This document shows, one piece after another, positions 52,501-59,450 of a DNA stretch of 64,000 nucleotides. This DNA comes from Faecalibacterium prausnitzii. Its GTDB lineage: Bacteria > Bacillota > Clostridia > Oscillospirales > Ruminococcaceae. The stretch covers positions 1 to 64,000 of the forward strand of contig SFDE01000017.1 in NCBI GenBank assembly GCA_004558805.1, given 5' to 3'. Position 1 is the first letter of the stretch. The number at the start of each line of letters is the position of its first letter. A program made the translations under genes and the position numbers. A model generated the notes under the pieces. It made no database searches. It was given only the letters and a program-made list of their open reading frames with translations, and was not told the origin of the DNA.

Positions 52501-52860
52501 TTATTTCAGAATAGAGAGATCTTCATAGCGGGCGACACCATTATAGAGCAGCTCGAGCATGGTCACAGCAGAGGGGCGACCATTCAGAGGATAGCCAGCC
52601 AACTCCTGAACGCGATCGGGGCAGAGATCCCATGCGACCTTGGATGCCCGGCGGATCGTGCTCTGGACTGCTTTGTGCTCGTACATCTTCTTGTCGGCAA
52701 TGGGCGTGTAGACCTCTTTTTCCACTGCTCGCAGGCGGTCTTCGTCCTCGGCAATCAGCGTCAGGGCTTGTGATAGAATAATGTAGGCGTTCATGTTGCG
52801 GGTGATCCCGACATAGCGCAGTACATCATTGATACGGGCGGACAAATCGGAAGTAACCAT
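52501..52860 (-). CDS. stand-alone Spo0A C-terminal DNA-binding domain protein
   Basis: A 119-residue protein made almost only of a Spo0A effector domain. VLRYVGITRNMNAYIILSQAL, LIAEDEDRLRAVEKEVYTPIADKK, and STIRRASKVAWDL followed by an FGY-like LAGYPLNGRPSAVTMLELL match the order of Spo0A helices, including the recognition helix region (AVQSTIRRA). The receiver domain is absent. The start at 52860 (MVTSDLS) is chosen from domain limits; the ribosome site (GCTGGTG) is weak, and the open frame continues upstream to 53142 through repeats. Seven 10-bp phased repeats upstream may be its own binding sites. Confidence 0.8.
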   Translation of the reverse strand: MVTSDLSARINDVLRYVGITRNMNAYIILSQALTLIAEDEDRLRAVEKEVYTPIADKKMYEHKAVQSTIRRASKVAWDLCPDRVQELAGYPLNGRPSAVTMLELLYNGVARYEDLSILK

Positions 52861-52921
52861 TTTTGACACCAGCTTTATTACATATATTTGAATCTGTTCT
52901 ATCCAGTCCGAAATAAATGTA

Positions 52922-52989
52922 ACGCAAAATATGCCAAAATAGGCAAAAAGCGTCCAAATGCGTCGTAAAGCGCCGAAATATGTCGCAAA
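52922..52989. repeat. array of seven 10-bp phased repeats upstream of the Spo0A-C gene
   Basis: Units with the loose consensus gYCgAAAt begin at about 52923, 52932, 52941, 52951, 52961, 52971 and 52981, almost one helical turn apart. Examples are GCCAAAAT, GTCCAAAT, GCCGAAAT and GTCGCAAA. They resemble imperfect 0A boxes (TGTCGAA). They lie 62-130 bases before the gene start, in iteron-like order. Confidence 0.7.
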
Positions 52990-53107
52990 TGTGCGGCGGT
53001 GGCGTACACCAGCAGAGATGTGATAGGGGATAGGAGCACGGCAACTGGGCGTTGATACTATGGGGATACAGTCTACGAAGGTGTTGGTTTTGGGATGGGG
53101 CTGTAGC

Positions 53108-53345
53108 GAGGGATTTTCATGACATCGCGCAAGCTGTAACAAACAATTTTACGAGTTACCGTTCTTTTACAATCAACCCGCATCAATTTGATGTTAGTTG
53201 AAAGTGGATCAAGACGAGCGTGATTGCGTGTGATTTCCGACCTCAAGTGTCAAATTGACATTCGAGCTCAGCGGGTCAAAGCCGAATTTTCGGCGCTCAT
53301 AGAATCGCTGTATAGGCCTCGTACCAAACTGTACGCACCTGATGG
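53108..53345. repeat. covarying structured repeat, copy B
   Basis: The partner of copy A. The hairpin at 53181-53193 is CATCA/TGATG where copy A has CGTCA/TGACG, and near 53248-53261 TGTCAA/TTGACA replaces TTACCAA/TTGGTAA. GTAC-caaact-GTAC near 53320 keeps its stem but alters its loop. The flanking conserved block CGAGCTCAGCGGGTCAA is kept. Confidence 0.7.
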
Positions 53346-53517
53346 ATAACAAGAATGTTACCCGTGAGTTACCGTTTGAAGGGATATGGCAAATCACCGA
53401 CCACATCAAGGACGATGTGCGCAATTTTGCGCAGATGTAGACGGTGCTCAAAAATGCGAAAAAACATAATCTAGTCGCAAATCCGCCGGGATGTACCTTT
53501 CGACTGGACACACAATA
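53342..53517 (+). pseudogene. possible degraded ORF with an internal amber stop
   Basis: From ATG 53342 the frame reads MDNKNVTRELPFEGIWQITD, continues to an in-frame TAG near 53438, then stays open to TAA 53515-53517 and ends ...NPPGCTFRLDTQ. The composition is protein-like across the stop. It has no ribosome site or match. It may be the tail of a lost replication or recombination gene, or chance. Confidence 0.25.
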
Positions 53518-53519
53518 AA

Positions 53520-53560
53520 AATTGCCCTACTACTCACAATTGAGCGGCAGGGCTTTTATG
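53520..53560 (-). terminator. terminator of the leftward small-protein operon
   Basis: Read leftward, GCCCTGCCGCTCA pairs with TGAGTAGTAGGGC and is followed by AATTTTTATT. Confidence 0.78.
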
Positions 53561-53616
53561 TTGGGGTTGGTTATTAAATTAGGGCGGTTTTATGTCATGC
53601 CCCGGGACGTGAAGCA

Positions 53617-53808
53617 TCAAAGCTCTTCGATTATGAACTTTACATACGGTAGGGCAGGATTTTTTGCCTGTGTTTCACGTAGTAACGGTTCGATAATATT
53701 CCGATACTTTTCTGCTTGCTCTCGTGATTCAAATTCTTTCTGATACAGAATATTTGTTTTCCCTGTATACGTTGAAAGTTCTTTGAGTACGAATTTATTT
53801 TCAGCCAT
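53617..53808 (-). CDS. small protein of unknown function
   Basis: A 63-residue soluble protein: MAENKFVLKELSTYTGKTNI then a helix ESREQAEKYRNIIEPLLRE and a closing strand YVKFIIEEL. No family is recognised. The start at 53808 is set by GGTGG upstream; the frame before it has no ribosome site. Last gene of the leftward group 54803-53617. Confidence 0.55.
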   Translation of the reverse strand: MAENKFVLKELSTYTGKTNILYQKEFESREQAEKYRNIIEPLLRETQAKNPALPYVKFIIEEL

Positions 53809-53840
53809 AAATCTACCACCTTTCGCTGAAATGGAACTGG

Positions 53841-54107
53841 TCAGTCCTCCCACAGCTCTTTCTTTTTCTTCGGAATCGGAATATTGTGCTTTCTAGCGTT
53901 TTCTTCAAAGGCTCTATGCCGTTCGGCTTGCTGGTCACGTTCTAACTTTTGTCGGTGAGCGCTTGCTTTTTCCTCTTGAAGCTCGTTAAATTTTGCGGCT
54001 TTGTATTCACGATACTCCCACCAAGGCATCCAATCAGGATAGAGCCATTCCGGGTATAGCTGCTTGATTTGGGGCGTATTGGTCCCGGTGTAGTGCTTGT
54101 TAGCCAT
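53841..54107 (-). CDS. small Trp-rich/basic protein, paralogue 1
   Basis: An 88-residue protein. The N-terminal part is aromatic (YPEWLYPDWMPWWEYREYK) and is followed by a charged helix (about 45-70) and the tail RKHNIPIPKKKKELWED. It aligns along its length with the next gene upstream: PEWLYPDWM with VLVYPNWMS, and ENARKHNIPIPKKKK with ENAKKHGIPISKKKK. Ribosome site AGGAGGGACAAC. Function unknown. Confidence 0.6.
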   Translation of the reverse strand: MANKHYTGTNTPQIKQLYPEWLYPDWMPWWEYREYKAAKFNELQEEKASAHRQKLERDQQAERHRAFEENARKHNIPIPKKKKELWED

Positions 54108-54166
54108 GTTGTCCCTCCTGTGCTTTTGGACAATAGAGCCTTTTCGAAAAAAGATATTCTATACAA

Positions 54167-54394
54167 TCACTTTTTCTTTTTGGAAATGGGAATACCGTGC
54201 TTTTTAGCATTTTCGACAAAGGCATTGTGCCGATCGGCTTCCTGATTTAATTTGTCATGCGCTGCTCTTGCTGCACTTGCACGCGATTCTTGATATTCGT
54301 GATATCTCTGTGCAGACATCCAATTCGGGTAGACCAAAACATGTTTGCTAGCTGCGCGGCTTTCTGGCGGCGGATAACGCTTGGGGCCTTTCAT
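54167..54394 (-). CDS. small basic protein, paralogue 2
   Basis: A 75-residue protein related to the product of 53841-54107: KHVLVYPNWMSAQRYHEYQES, then a charged helix and ENAKKHGIPISKKKK at the C-terminus. Together the two suggest a gene duplication. Ribosome site AAGGAGGAAAGC. It is 59 bases before its paralogue and 10 bases after the membrane-protein gene on the same strand. Confidence 0.6.
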   Translation of the reverse strand: MKGPKRYPPPESRAASKHVLVYPNWMSAQRYHEYQESRASAARAAHDKLNQEADRHNAFVENAKKHGIPISKKKK

Positions 54395-54404
54395 GCTTTC
54401 CTCC

Positions 54405-54803
54405 TTACCGCAACTTTCTCATCCACTCCCTCGACCGCTGGTTCTGTCGTTCATAGAAAGTGACTCCTGTCACATCGTTCACGACAACATCATCATACGG
54501 AATGCCTTTTTCGTTCAGATGGGCAATAAACCAGCGCTTCTTACAATAACAATATGGGGTTTTGTATGGATTTCCGTACTCACTCGCAGGCTTACCGCAT
54601 GCATTATATACGTCACCACACACACTCCACCACTCTTTGCGGACACGATCTCGCATCCGAAGGACATCTGGTGTACCGTGATAACCATGTGCTTCACCAA
54701 ATTCATAATCAGCTTTCTTTCGGCTTACACTTTGACCGACACTGACTGCGCCAGAAGCACCAAGCCCCAGTAGACTCAAAACAAACGATACTGCTCCACT
54801 CAT
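54405..54803 (-). CDS. small exported or membrane-attached protein
   Basis: A 132-residue protein with an N-terminal hydrophobic, glycine-rich segment (4-24, VSFVLSLLGLGASGAVSVG) and a soluble remainder containing four cysteines (SVCGDVYNACG, YCYC). It ends in QNQRSREWMRKLR. It may be anchored to the membrane with disulfides or metal-binding in the soluble part. No family recognised. Ribosome site CAGGAGGGAATC. First gene of the leftward small operon. Confidence 0.55.
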   Translation of the reverse strand: MSGAVSFVLSLLGLGASGAVSVGQSVSRKKADYEFGEAHGYHGTPDVLRMRDRVRKEWWSVCGDVYNACGKPASEYGNPYKTPYCYCKKRWFIAHLNEKGIPYDDVVVNDVTGVTFYERQNQRSREWMRKLR

Positions 54804-54895
54804 AACGATTCCCTCCTGATTCTATGTTGGTTTCTTTTGACTGACTGAATAATATCACACTTGATGTCCAACTAATCGGATTTGCAATTGCACTT

Positions 54896-55473
54896 TTAAA
54901 GGTTTTCTGGCTCTTGTACTGATAAGTGCTCCCGAATCATCCGTTCCAGTGTCGGGCGGGTGACGTGAAGAGCTTCGGCCAGTTGTCCCTTATTTAATTC
55001 CCGGCGGATGTATCGGTCATATAGGGCAGGAAAGTTATCGGGCATGGCACCTTCTTGCGTCCCTTATAAACCCCGTTCCGCTTGGCGATAGCGATTCTCT
55101 CCCGCTGTCTGTCCAGCAGATTTTGCCGCTCAAACTCATTGATGGCTGCAATCATGGTCAACATCAGCTTTCCGGTAGGGGTTCCGGTGTCGAGGTTCTT
55201 TTTGTTGCTGACCAGATGCACACCCTTGCTCTGTAACCGCTCCACGATCTCCAGCAAGTCCTTGGTGCTGCGTGCGAGGCGGCTGAAGTCGTGAATATAG
55301 ACGGTATCCCCTTCACGTACATAGTCGAGCATGGTTTGAAGTTGAGGCTTGTCCATGCTTTTACCGCTGATTTTTTCGGTGAATCACTTCTCGGTGCTGT
55401 GCTTCTTGAGCGCTTCGATCTGGCGAGCCTCGTTCTGTTCTTCGGTGCTGACGCGGACGTATGCGACCTTCAT
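54896..55473 (-). pseudogene. serine recombinase (resolvase family), disrupted
   Basis: Read leftward it begins MKVAYVRVSTEEQNEARQI, the resolvase start with catalytic Ser in RVST. An in-frame TGA lies at 55384-55386 where related proteins have Trp (KWFTEKISGK). The frame resumes with DKPQLQTMLDYVREGD and IHDFSRLARS (active-site Arg residues), then a one-base deletion near 55050 shifts the C-terminal DNA-binding part (PDNFPALYDRYIRRELN...RPTLERMIREHLS) out of frame. The gene is dead unless recoded. It implies the surrounding element was once mobilised by this enzyme. Confidence 0.88.
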
Positions 55474-55608
55474 AGGATGTACCTCACTGGCTGATATGAA
55501 AAATAGGGTCAGAGATGGGAGAAACCATTGAAAGGAAAGCCAAAACTGACCCTAAATTATAACTCTTTGATGGTTGTTCGGACTGCAAAATAGAGTACAC
55601 TCTACTTT

Positions 55609-55815
55609 TTAACTGTGTTCTCCCTTAACCAGATAGTCCAGCGTGGTATGAAGGTAGTCAACCAATAGCAAAGCAGACTTCAAATCAGGTGTTCTCCGTC
55701 CAGTCTCCCACAGACTAATAGCCCGGCGGGACAGGTTGAGGTCATCGGCTAACTGCTGCTGTGATAAGCCTGCATCCTTGCGCAGTGATACGATTCTGGT
55801 ACTGATGGTTTCCAT
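55609..55815 (-). CDS. XRE-family transcriptional regulator
   Basis: A 68-residue single-domain HTH protein: IVSLRKDAGLSQQQLADDLNLSRRAISLWETGRRTPDLKSALLLVDYL. The recognition helix is near NLSRRAISLWE. It ends shortly after the domain, so it has no sensor. The start at 55815 follows AGAGGAGCG. It lies between the recombinase remnant and the SprT-like gene, all leftward. Confidence 0.85.
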   Translation of the reverse strand: METISTRIVSLRKDAGLSQQQLADDLNLSRRAISLWETGRRTPDLKSALLLVDYLHTTLDYLVKGEHS

Positions 55816-55893
55816 GATATCGCTCCTCTTTGTATGTGCACTCACAAAATGGACTACTCTCACTCGTCCCTTGCCTCTCTGTCTCTGAGATAC

Positions 55894-56556
55894 TTAGTCA
55901 GCCTTCACGAACAGCTCCATGCAGTCCGCACAGATGACCCGCACTTCCTTGGTGCTTCGGATGATGGTGCCGCACTTGGGGCATACCCACCGCCGGGTGC
56001 TGCTCTTTGCCTTGGGCGGTTTCGGTGCGCCGGTCTGACTGCTGCCGGGTGCCTTGCTGCCTGCTCCGGTGCCTGCCATATCCGACCATGCCAGCCGCTC
56101 GCCCATCTGGATATCTTGCCAGCCTTGGAAAATGATGAAGTCCAGCAACTCTTCGGATGGGCTCGTGATGGTCCAGCCGTACTTTTCGTGGTGTTCGACG
56201 GTCAAACCGTGTGCCTCTGCCTGCTCCTTAAAACGCCGGTTGTGGTAGACCCCATTGTTGCTGGTGTCCTTGATGTCGGTCTCCATGCAGTACTCGTGCA
56301 CCATCTCATGCAGCAGGGTGGAAGCGGTCTCCTCGATGGGGCGGTCAAGGGTGGCCGACGAAATATTGATCTCGTACTTGTTCTCACCGCCTGCCTGCCA
56401 GACCTTGGAACAGGTGATATGACCATAGGCGGACGGGGTCTTTTTCAGGCTGATGATGGGCTCGGGCAGCTTGCCTGCAAAGTAGTGCTTGTTGAGCTCG
56501 CGGAACATCTTTTCCAGCTGACCAGCGGCGCGGGAGGTTTTGACAGTCTGTTTCAT
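55894..56556 (-). CDS. SprT-like zinc metalloprotease-domain protein
   Basis: A 220-residue protein with a SprT-like domain (10-150) whose metal site is STLLHEMVHEYC near 82-90 (HExxH) and a further His in VYHNRRFKEQA near 103. A C-terminal zinc ribbon WVCPKCGTIIRS...VICADC is at about 188-212. SprT-like proteins are common in conjugative elements and relate to the SPRTN DNA-protein crosslink proteases; the substrate here is unknown. GAGTTCATAAG precedes the start, so the ribosome site is modest. Confidence 0.85.
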   Translation of the reverse strand: MKQTVKTSRAAGQLEKMFRELNKHYFAGKLPEPIISLKKTPSAYGHITCSKVWQAGGENKYEINISSATLDRPIEETASTLLHEMVHEYCMETDIKDTSNNGVYHNRRFKEQAEAHGLTVEHHEKYGWTITSPSEELLDFIIFQGWQDIQMGERLAWSDMAGTGAGSKAPGSSQTGAPKPPKAKSSTRRWVCPKCGTIIRSTKEVRVICADCMELFVKAD

Positions 56557-56581
56557 CTTATGAACTCCTATTCTCTTTACA

Positions 56582-56630
56582 AAAAAGAGGGGAGCGGCTA
56601 TAATAGTCTTGTAATCTGAACCGCTCCCCA
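56582..56630 (-). terminator. terminator before the SprT-like gene
   Basis: GGGGAGCGG and CCGCTCCCC form a 9-bp stem around a long loop. Read leftward it is followed by TCTTTTTTG. Confidence 0.7.
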
Positions 56631-56692
56631 GCGGTCTTTACTGGCTCTTGTAAATGCAGTTTCCTAGGCGGCATTTGCAAGGGCTTTTCTTT

Positions 56693-56968
56693 TTAGGTGA
56701 TGCTCAGGCGGGTGCCTGTGACCGTTTTGCTGTACTGGTCGTACAGGTCGGGGGCAACGGCCTTGATGGCTTTGCTGTCAAGCCGGGTGCTGGAGAAATC
56801 GGATAGGCGGACTTTGTGGCAGCCTACTTCCAGATAGTTGGTGGAACGCTCAGCCAGTGCCTCACGGATCTGGATCTTCAGCTGCTCCTGTTCAGCCTGT
56901 GCAGCCTCGATCAGTTGGGCAGCCTCCTTGTACTGCTCGACAAGGGTCAGTAAAACGTTGATACTCAT
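56693..56968 (-). CDS. small coiled-coil protein of mobile DNA
   Basis: A 91-residue protein. Residues 5-45 form a long amphipathic helix (LLTLVEQYKEAAQLIEAAQAEQEQLKIQIREALAE), probably coiled coil, followed by a compact YLEVGCHKVRLSDFSSTRLD segment. It resembles small accessory proteins of clostridial integrative elements. The start at 56968 follows GAGAGGTACAC. The promoter spacer (57041-57057) is filled by a palindromic operator. Function unknown. Confidence 0.6.
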   Translation of the reverse strand: MSINVLLTLVEQYKEAAQLIEAAQAEQEQLKIQIREALAERSTNYLEVGCHKVRLSDFSSTRLDSKAIKAVAPDLYDQYSKTVTGTRLSIT

Positions 56969-57034
56969 GTGTGTACCTCTCTTCAAATCGTTGGTGAATG
57001 GTCGGATGTGAGAACCGGTGTTCCCGATGGCATG

Positions 57035-57063
57035 AGTATAAACTATTCACGGGAATATATCAA
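57035..57063 (-). promoter_or_regulatory. promoter with operator in its spacer
   Basis: Read leftward: TTGATA (57058-57063), a 17-bp spacer and TATACT (57035-57040). The palindrome TATTCACGGGAATA (57044-57057) occupies almost the whole spacer, so a bound repressor would block RNA polymerase. Confidence 0.7.
57044..57057. promoter_or_regulatory. operator 1, TATTCACGGGAATA
   Basis: An inverted repeat TATTC-acgg-GAATA matching operator 2 at 57111-57124 with one base different. Confidence 0.7.
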
Positions 57064-57110
57064 GATGGAATATTGTACAATGATCCGGGCGCAAATTTGT
57101 GCAAAACGTA

Positions 57111-57124
57111 TATTCACGAGAATA
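57111..57124. promoter_or_regulatory. operator 2, TATTCACGAGAATA
   Basis: The same palindrome (TATTC-acga-GAATA). It covers the -35 region of the rightward promoter. Confidence 0.7.
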
Positions 57125-57136
57125 GGTAACAGATGC

Positions 57137-57142
57137 TATAAT
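57137..57142 (+). promoter_or_regulatory. -10 box of the ribbon-helix-helix gene
   Basis: TATAAT preceded by TG (TGC-TATAAT, extended -10), 31 bases before the start. The -35 position falls in operator 2. Confidence 0.6.
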
Positions 57143-57172
57143 AAGCACTATAATGTACGGGAGGAAAAATCA

Positions 57173-57421
57173 ATGGCAAAGACGAGTGCAGCACAACAGC
57201 GTGCAGTTCACAAATATGTGAAGAATAATTATGACCGTTTGGAGCTATCGGTGCCAAAAGGAGAAAAAGCGGCTATCCAGCAGGCAGCGAAACAGGCGGG
57301 GCAAAGCGTAAACGCCTATATCTACGAAGCGGTATGCGCCAGAATGCAACAGGAAAACGCTATGTCAGACACCCCGGGGGTAGTTAAAAATCTGGTAAGG
57401 GACACTGACCCGGTAGAATGA
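57173..57421 (+). CDS. ribbon-helix-helix DNA-binding protein
   Basis: An 82-residue protein with an RHH domain: the strand DRLELSVPKGEK, then helices AAIQQAAKQAGQSVNAYIYEAVCARM. This is the Arc/MetJ-type layout also found in antitoxins and plasmid copy-control proteins. A short acidic tail follows. GGGAGGAAAAATC precedes the start. Two identical-type palindromes lie over its own promoter and the divergent one, so it is probably an autorepressor controlling both genes. No toxin partner is visible next to it. Confidence 0.82.
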   Translation: MAKTSAAQQRAVHKYVKNNYDRLELSVPKGEKAAIQQAAKQAGQSVNAYIYEAVCARMQQENAMSDTPGVVKNLVRDTDPVE

Positions 57422-57464
57422 GATAGTTGTTCCATCTCCCCAGACCGAATTAGAATCTAGCAGC

Positions 57465-57510
57465 AAAAGGCCTCTGCCTTTCACAGAAATGTGATGGGCA
57501 GGGGCCTTTT
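57465..57510. terminator. terminator of the ribbon-helix-helix gene
   Basis: AAAAGGCCTCTGCC pairs with GGCAGGGGCCTTTT around an inner TCACA/TGTGA stem. Confidence 0.85.
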
Positions 57511-57637
57511 AGCGTAAAAAAAAGCCTGACCCATGCAAAAGAGCACAAATCAGGCTGACAATGGATATGAAATTCTAAAATTCACTTAGAAAAGAGAGTA
57601 CGCGTTGCAGGGAAAGCCGAGCAGATCGTTCGGTGAG

Positions 57638-57880
57638 CTATTGGATCTCTTGCTCCAGTTCATCGAACAGCGCACAGGAAAAGAACTGACCAAGCGTGAT
57701 ATCAAGACCATCACAGAGCTTTTTAATGGTGACGATGGACACACGCTGACGGGATGGGTCGAGCATACTATATACCGTAGATGGTGTTACACCGGCACGG
57801 GTCGCTAACTCGTTGGGGCGTATCCCACGCTGGTCGCAGAGTTGTTCAAAGCGTTTGGCAACGGCATCTTTTACAGTCAT
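57638..57880 (-). CDS. XRE-family transcriptional regulator
   Basis: An 80-residue single-domain HTH protein: AVAKRFEQLCDQRGIRPNELATRAGVTPSTVYSMLDPSRQRVSIVTIKKLCDGLDITLGQFF. It has the YdaS/Cro-like layout of clostridial 'helix-turn-helix' regulators. ATG 57880 follows GAGGTGAA; a GTG 12 bases earlier would sit in that site. It lies directly left of the integrase and the left inverted repeat, so it might control inversion or be expressed from the inverted promoter. Confidence 0.82.
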   Translation of the reverse strand: MTVKDAVAKRFEQLCDQRGIRPNELATRAGVTPSTVYSMLDPSRQRVSIVTIKKLCDGLDITLGQFFSCALFDELEQEIQ

Positions 57881-58025
57881 GATGAAGTTCACCTCAACAT
57901 GATAGTACAGAAGTTCGTGCAGCTCTGTATACGCAATTGCGTATATCGCAAGAATGTTTTATGATATAAGAGGTATGCGGTTGCGTAATGATGGGGGGAA
58001 TGCACATGCAAACAAAATAAAAAAA

Positions 58026-58054
58026 GTATCCTCCACATGGAAAATGGAGGACCA
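58026..58054. repeat. left inverted repeat of the recombinase segment
   Basis: GTATCCTCCACATGG (58026-58040) followed by AAAATGGAGGA (58041-58051). Over 26 bases it matches the reverse complement of the right repeat with a single difference, and is itself an imperfect palindrome (TCCTCCA/TGGAGGA). Confidence 0.85.
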
Positions 58055-58070
58055 TGGACAAAATATGGCG

Positions 58071-59225
58071 CTATTCTATCAGATTTGGCGCCTTCCTGCC
58101 CCTCATAGACACCTGATGGGAGAATATCCGGTTCATCTCCCTGCGCTTTCGGGTCAGGTCAGAGTGCACATAGCGCTGCAAGGTGATGTTGGCGTTGGCG
58201 TGTCCCAACAATTCGCTGAGGGTCTTTACATCACACCCCGCCTGCAAACAGGTGGTAGCAAAGGTGTGTCGCAGCGCGTGCGGACGTACTTGCCGGACGG
58301 TCGCCTGCTTCAGATACGCCTTAATGCTTTTCCGATAGCAGCGGGGTTCGGTGGGTTTAGATTCACTGCCGGACAGGAACCACGCAGCATTGCTGGCGCT
58401 TCCGCGCAGCTTTTTCAGCATAATAAGCAGCTGTTTCGGGATTAGAATTTCCCGGCGGGAGGTTCGGGTTTTGGGTGCCTGGATGACCACCTTTGTATGG
58501 CCGTTTCCACAGGAAATTCTGCAGACCGTCCGGTTGATCTTCAGCGTGCCGAGTTTCAGGTCAAAATCGCCCCATTGCAGGCCGCAGATCTCACCAATTC
58601 GAAGCCCCAATTCCAGCCCCAGTAGTATGCCGATCTTGCGAGGCGTGGGGTTCGCCTGTACATATTGATGAAGTCGCTGTTGTTCCGCCGGGGAGAGAGG
58701 CGCAGAAATTTTGTCGATGGCTTTTGGCAGCGCAACTTCCAGCTCCATTGGACGAATCAGACGTAAATGAGTGGCATATTTGCAGATACGTCGCAGCATC
58801 GAGAGGCATTCCCGGGCGGAGGAGTTTCCCAGTGGCTTGTGTGCCGCATCTGTGGGCGCAACGATCTGCTGCATGGCCCGCTCCAGAAAGCTTTCCTCGA
58901 GGGATGCAACGGGCACTTTGCTCAAAACCGGAAGAAGATACTTGTGCAGTGTGTATGAATAATGCGCATAGGTGGATTCTTTTATACTGTTCCGCAGGGA
59001 ATGCAGCCATACCTCGGCCAGTGCTTCAAAGGTCAGGTCAGTTCGATTCAGGTTGTAAAAGCCCGCCTCGGCTTTCCTTTGAATCAGCACCCGTTTGACC
59101 TCCACATAGGCCGTTCCGTAAACGTAACCCCACTGGATCTTCCCCTCCGGTGTGCGCGCTTTGATGTACCTGCCTTCCCACCGACCGTCCTTACGCTTGC
59201 GAATGTTTTCTCCCCGTCGCGCCAT
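58071..59225 (-). CDS. tyrosine recombinase / phage-type integrase
   Basis: A 384-residue recombinase with an N-terminal arm-binding AP2-like domain (1-55, RKRKDGRWEGRYIK), a SAM-like core-binding domain (65-165) and the catalytic domain. Residues seen are Arg in LGLRIGEICGL near 211, Lys in QAPKTRTSRREI near 252, His-x-x-Arg in RPHALRHTFA near 322, His in LLGHANANITLQRY near 345 and the nucleophile Tyr in QRYVHS. The length is normal. It reads leftward and is enclosed by inverted repeats at 58026 and 59451. The start at 59225 follows AGGAGGAAACAGCG. Confidence 0.92.
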   Translation of the reverse strand: MARRGENIRKRKDGRWEGRYIKARTPEGKIQWGYVYGTAYVEVKRVLIQRKAEAGFYNLNRTDLTFEALAEVWLHSLRNSIKESTYAHYSYTLHKYLLPVLSKVPVASLEESFLERAMQQIVAPTDAAHKPLGNSSARECLSMLRRICKYATHLRLIRPMELEVALPKAIDKISAPLSPAEQQRLHQYVQANPTPRKIGILLGLELGLRIGEICGLQWGDFDLKLGTLKINRTVCRISCGNGHTKVVIQAPKTRTSRREILIPKQLLIMLKKLRGSASNAAWFLSGSESKPTEPRCYRKSIKAYLKQATVRQVRPHALRHTFATTCLQAGCDVKTLSELLGHANANITLQRYVHSDLTRKRREMNRIFSHQVSMRGRKAPNLIE

Positions 59226-59386
59226 CGCTGTTTCCTCCTGCTGTTTAGACCCTCATCTGACCCCTTATTTTCTCCATCTTCGTTTACAGCTGGAATTATT
59301 ATACAGAACTGGGCAAAATACAAAAACAATCCGGTTTTCGCAATGTTTTTTCAGGGTCAAATGTGATACATTTATGATGTTTTCTA

Positions 59387-59415
59387 TTGAATCCCAGATA
59401 TAACCATGATAAAAT
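59387..59415 (+). promoter_or_regulatory. outward promoter within the recombinase segment
   Basis: TTGAAT (59387-59392), a 17-bp spacer and TAAAAT (59410-59415). It reads through the right repeat toward the polysaccharide genes. Confidence 0.6.
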
Positions 59416-59450
59416 AAGATGAGATTTTAGACAACGATGTCAAAGGAACG

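Noticed and set aside
53209..53511. A 100-codon leftward frame across copy B, with a similar one across copy A (52259-52468)
   Set aside because: Both share a DPLSS-like segment, but that follows from the DNA repeat. The differences preserve hairpins rather than codons, and neither has a ribosome site.
51572..53616. A CRISPR array in the repeat-rich region
   Set aside because: Repeats are too short, phased at 10 bp or only paired, without uniform spacers, and no cas genes are nearby.
57173..57880. A toxin-antitoxin pair made of the ribbon-helix-helix gene and the XRE gene
   Set aside because: They are convergent and separated by a terminator, and both look like DNA-binding regulators with no toxin fold.
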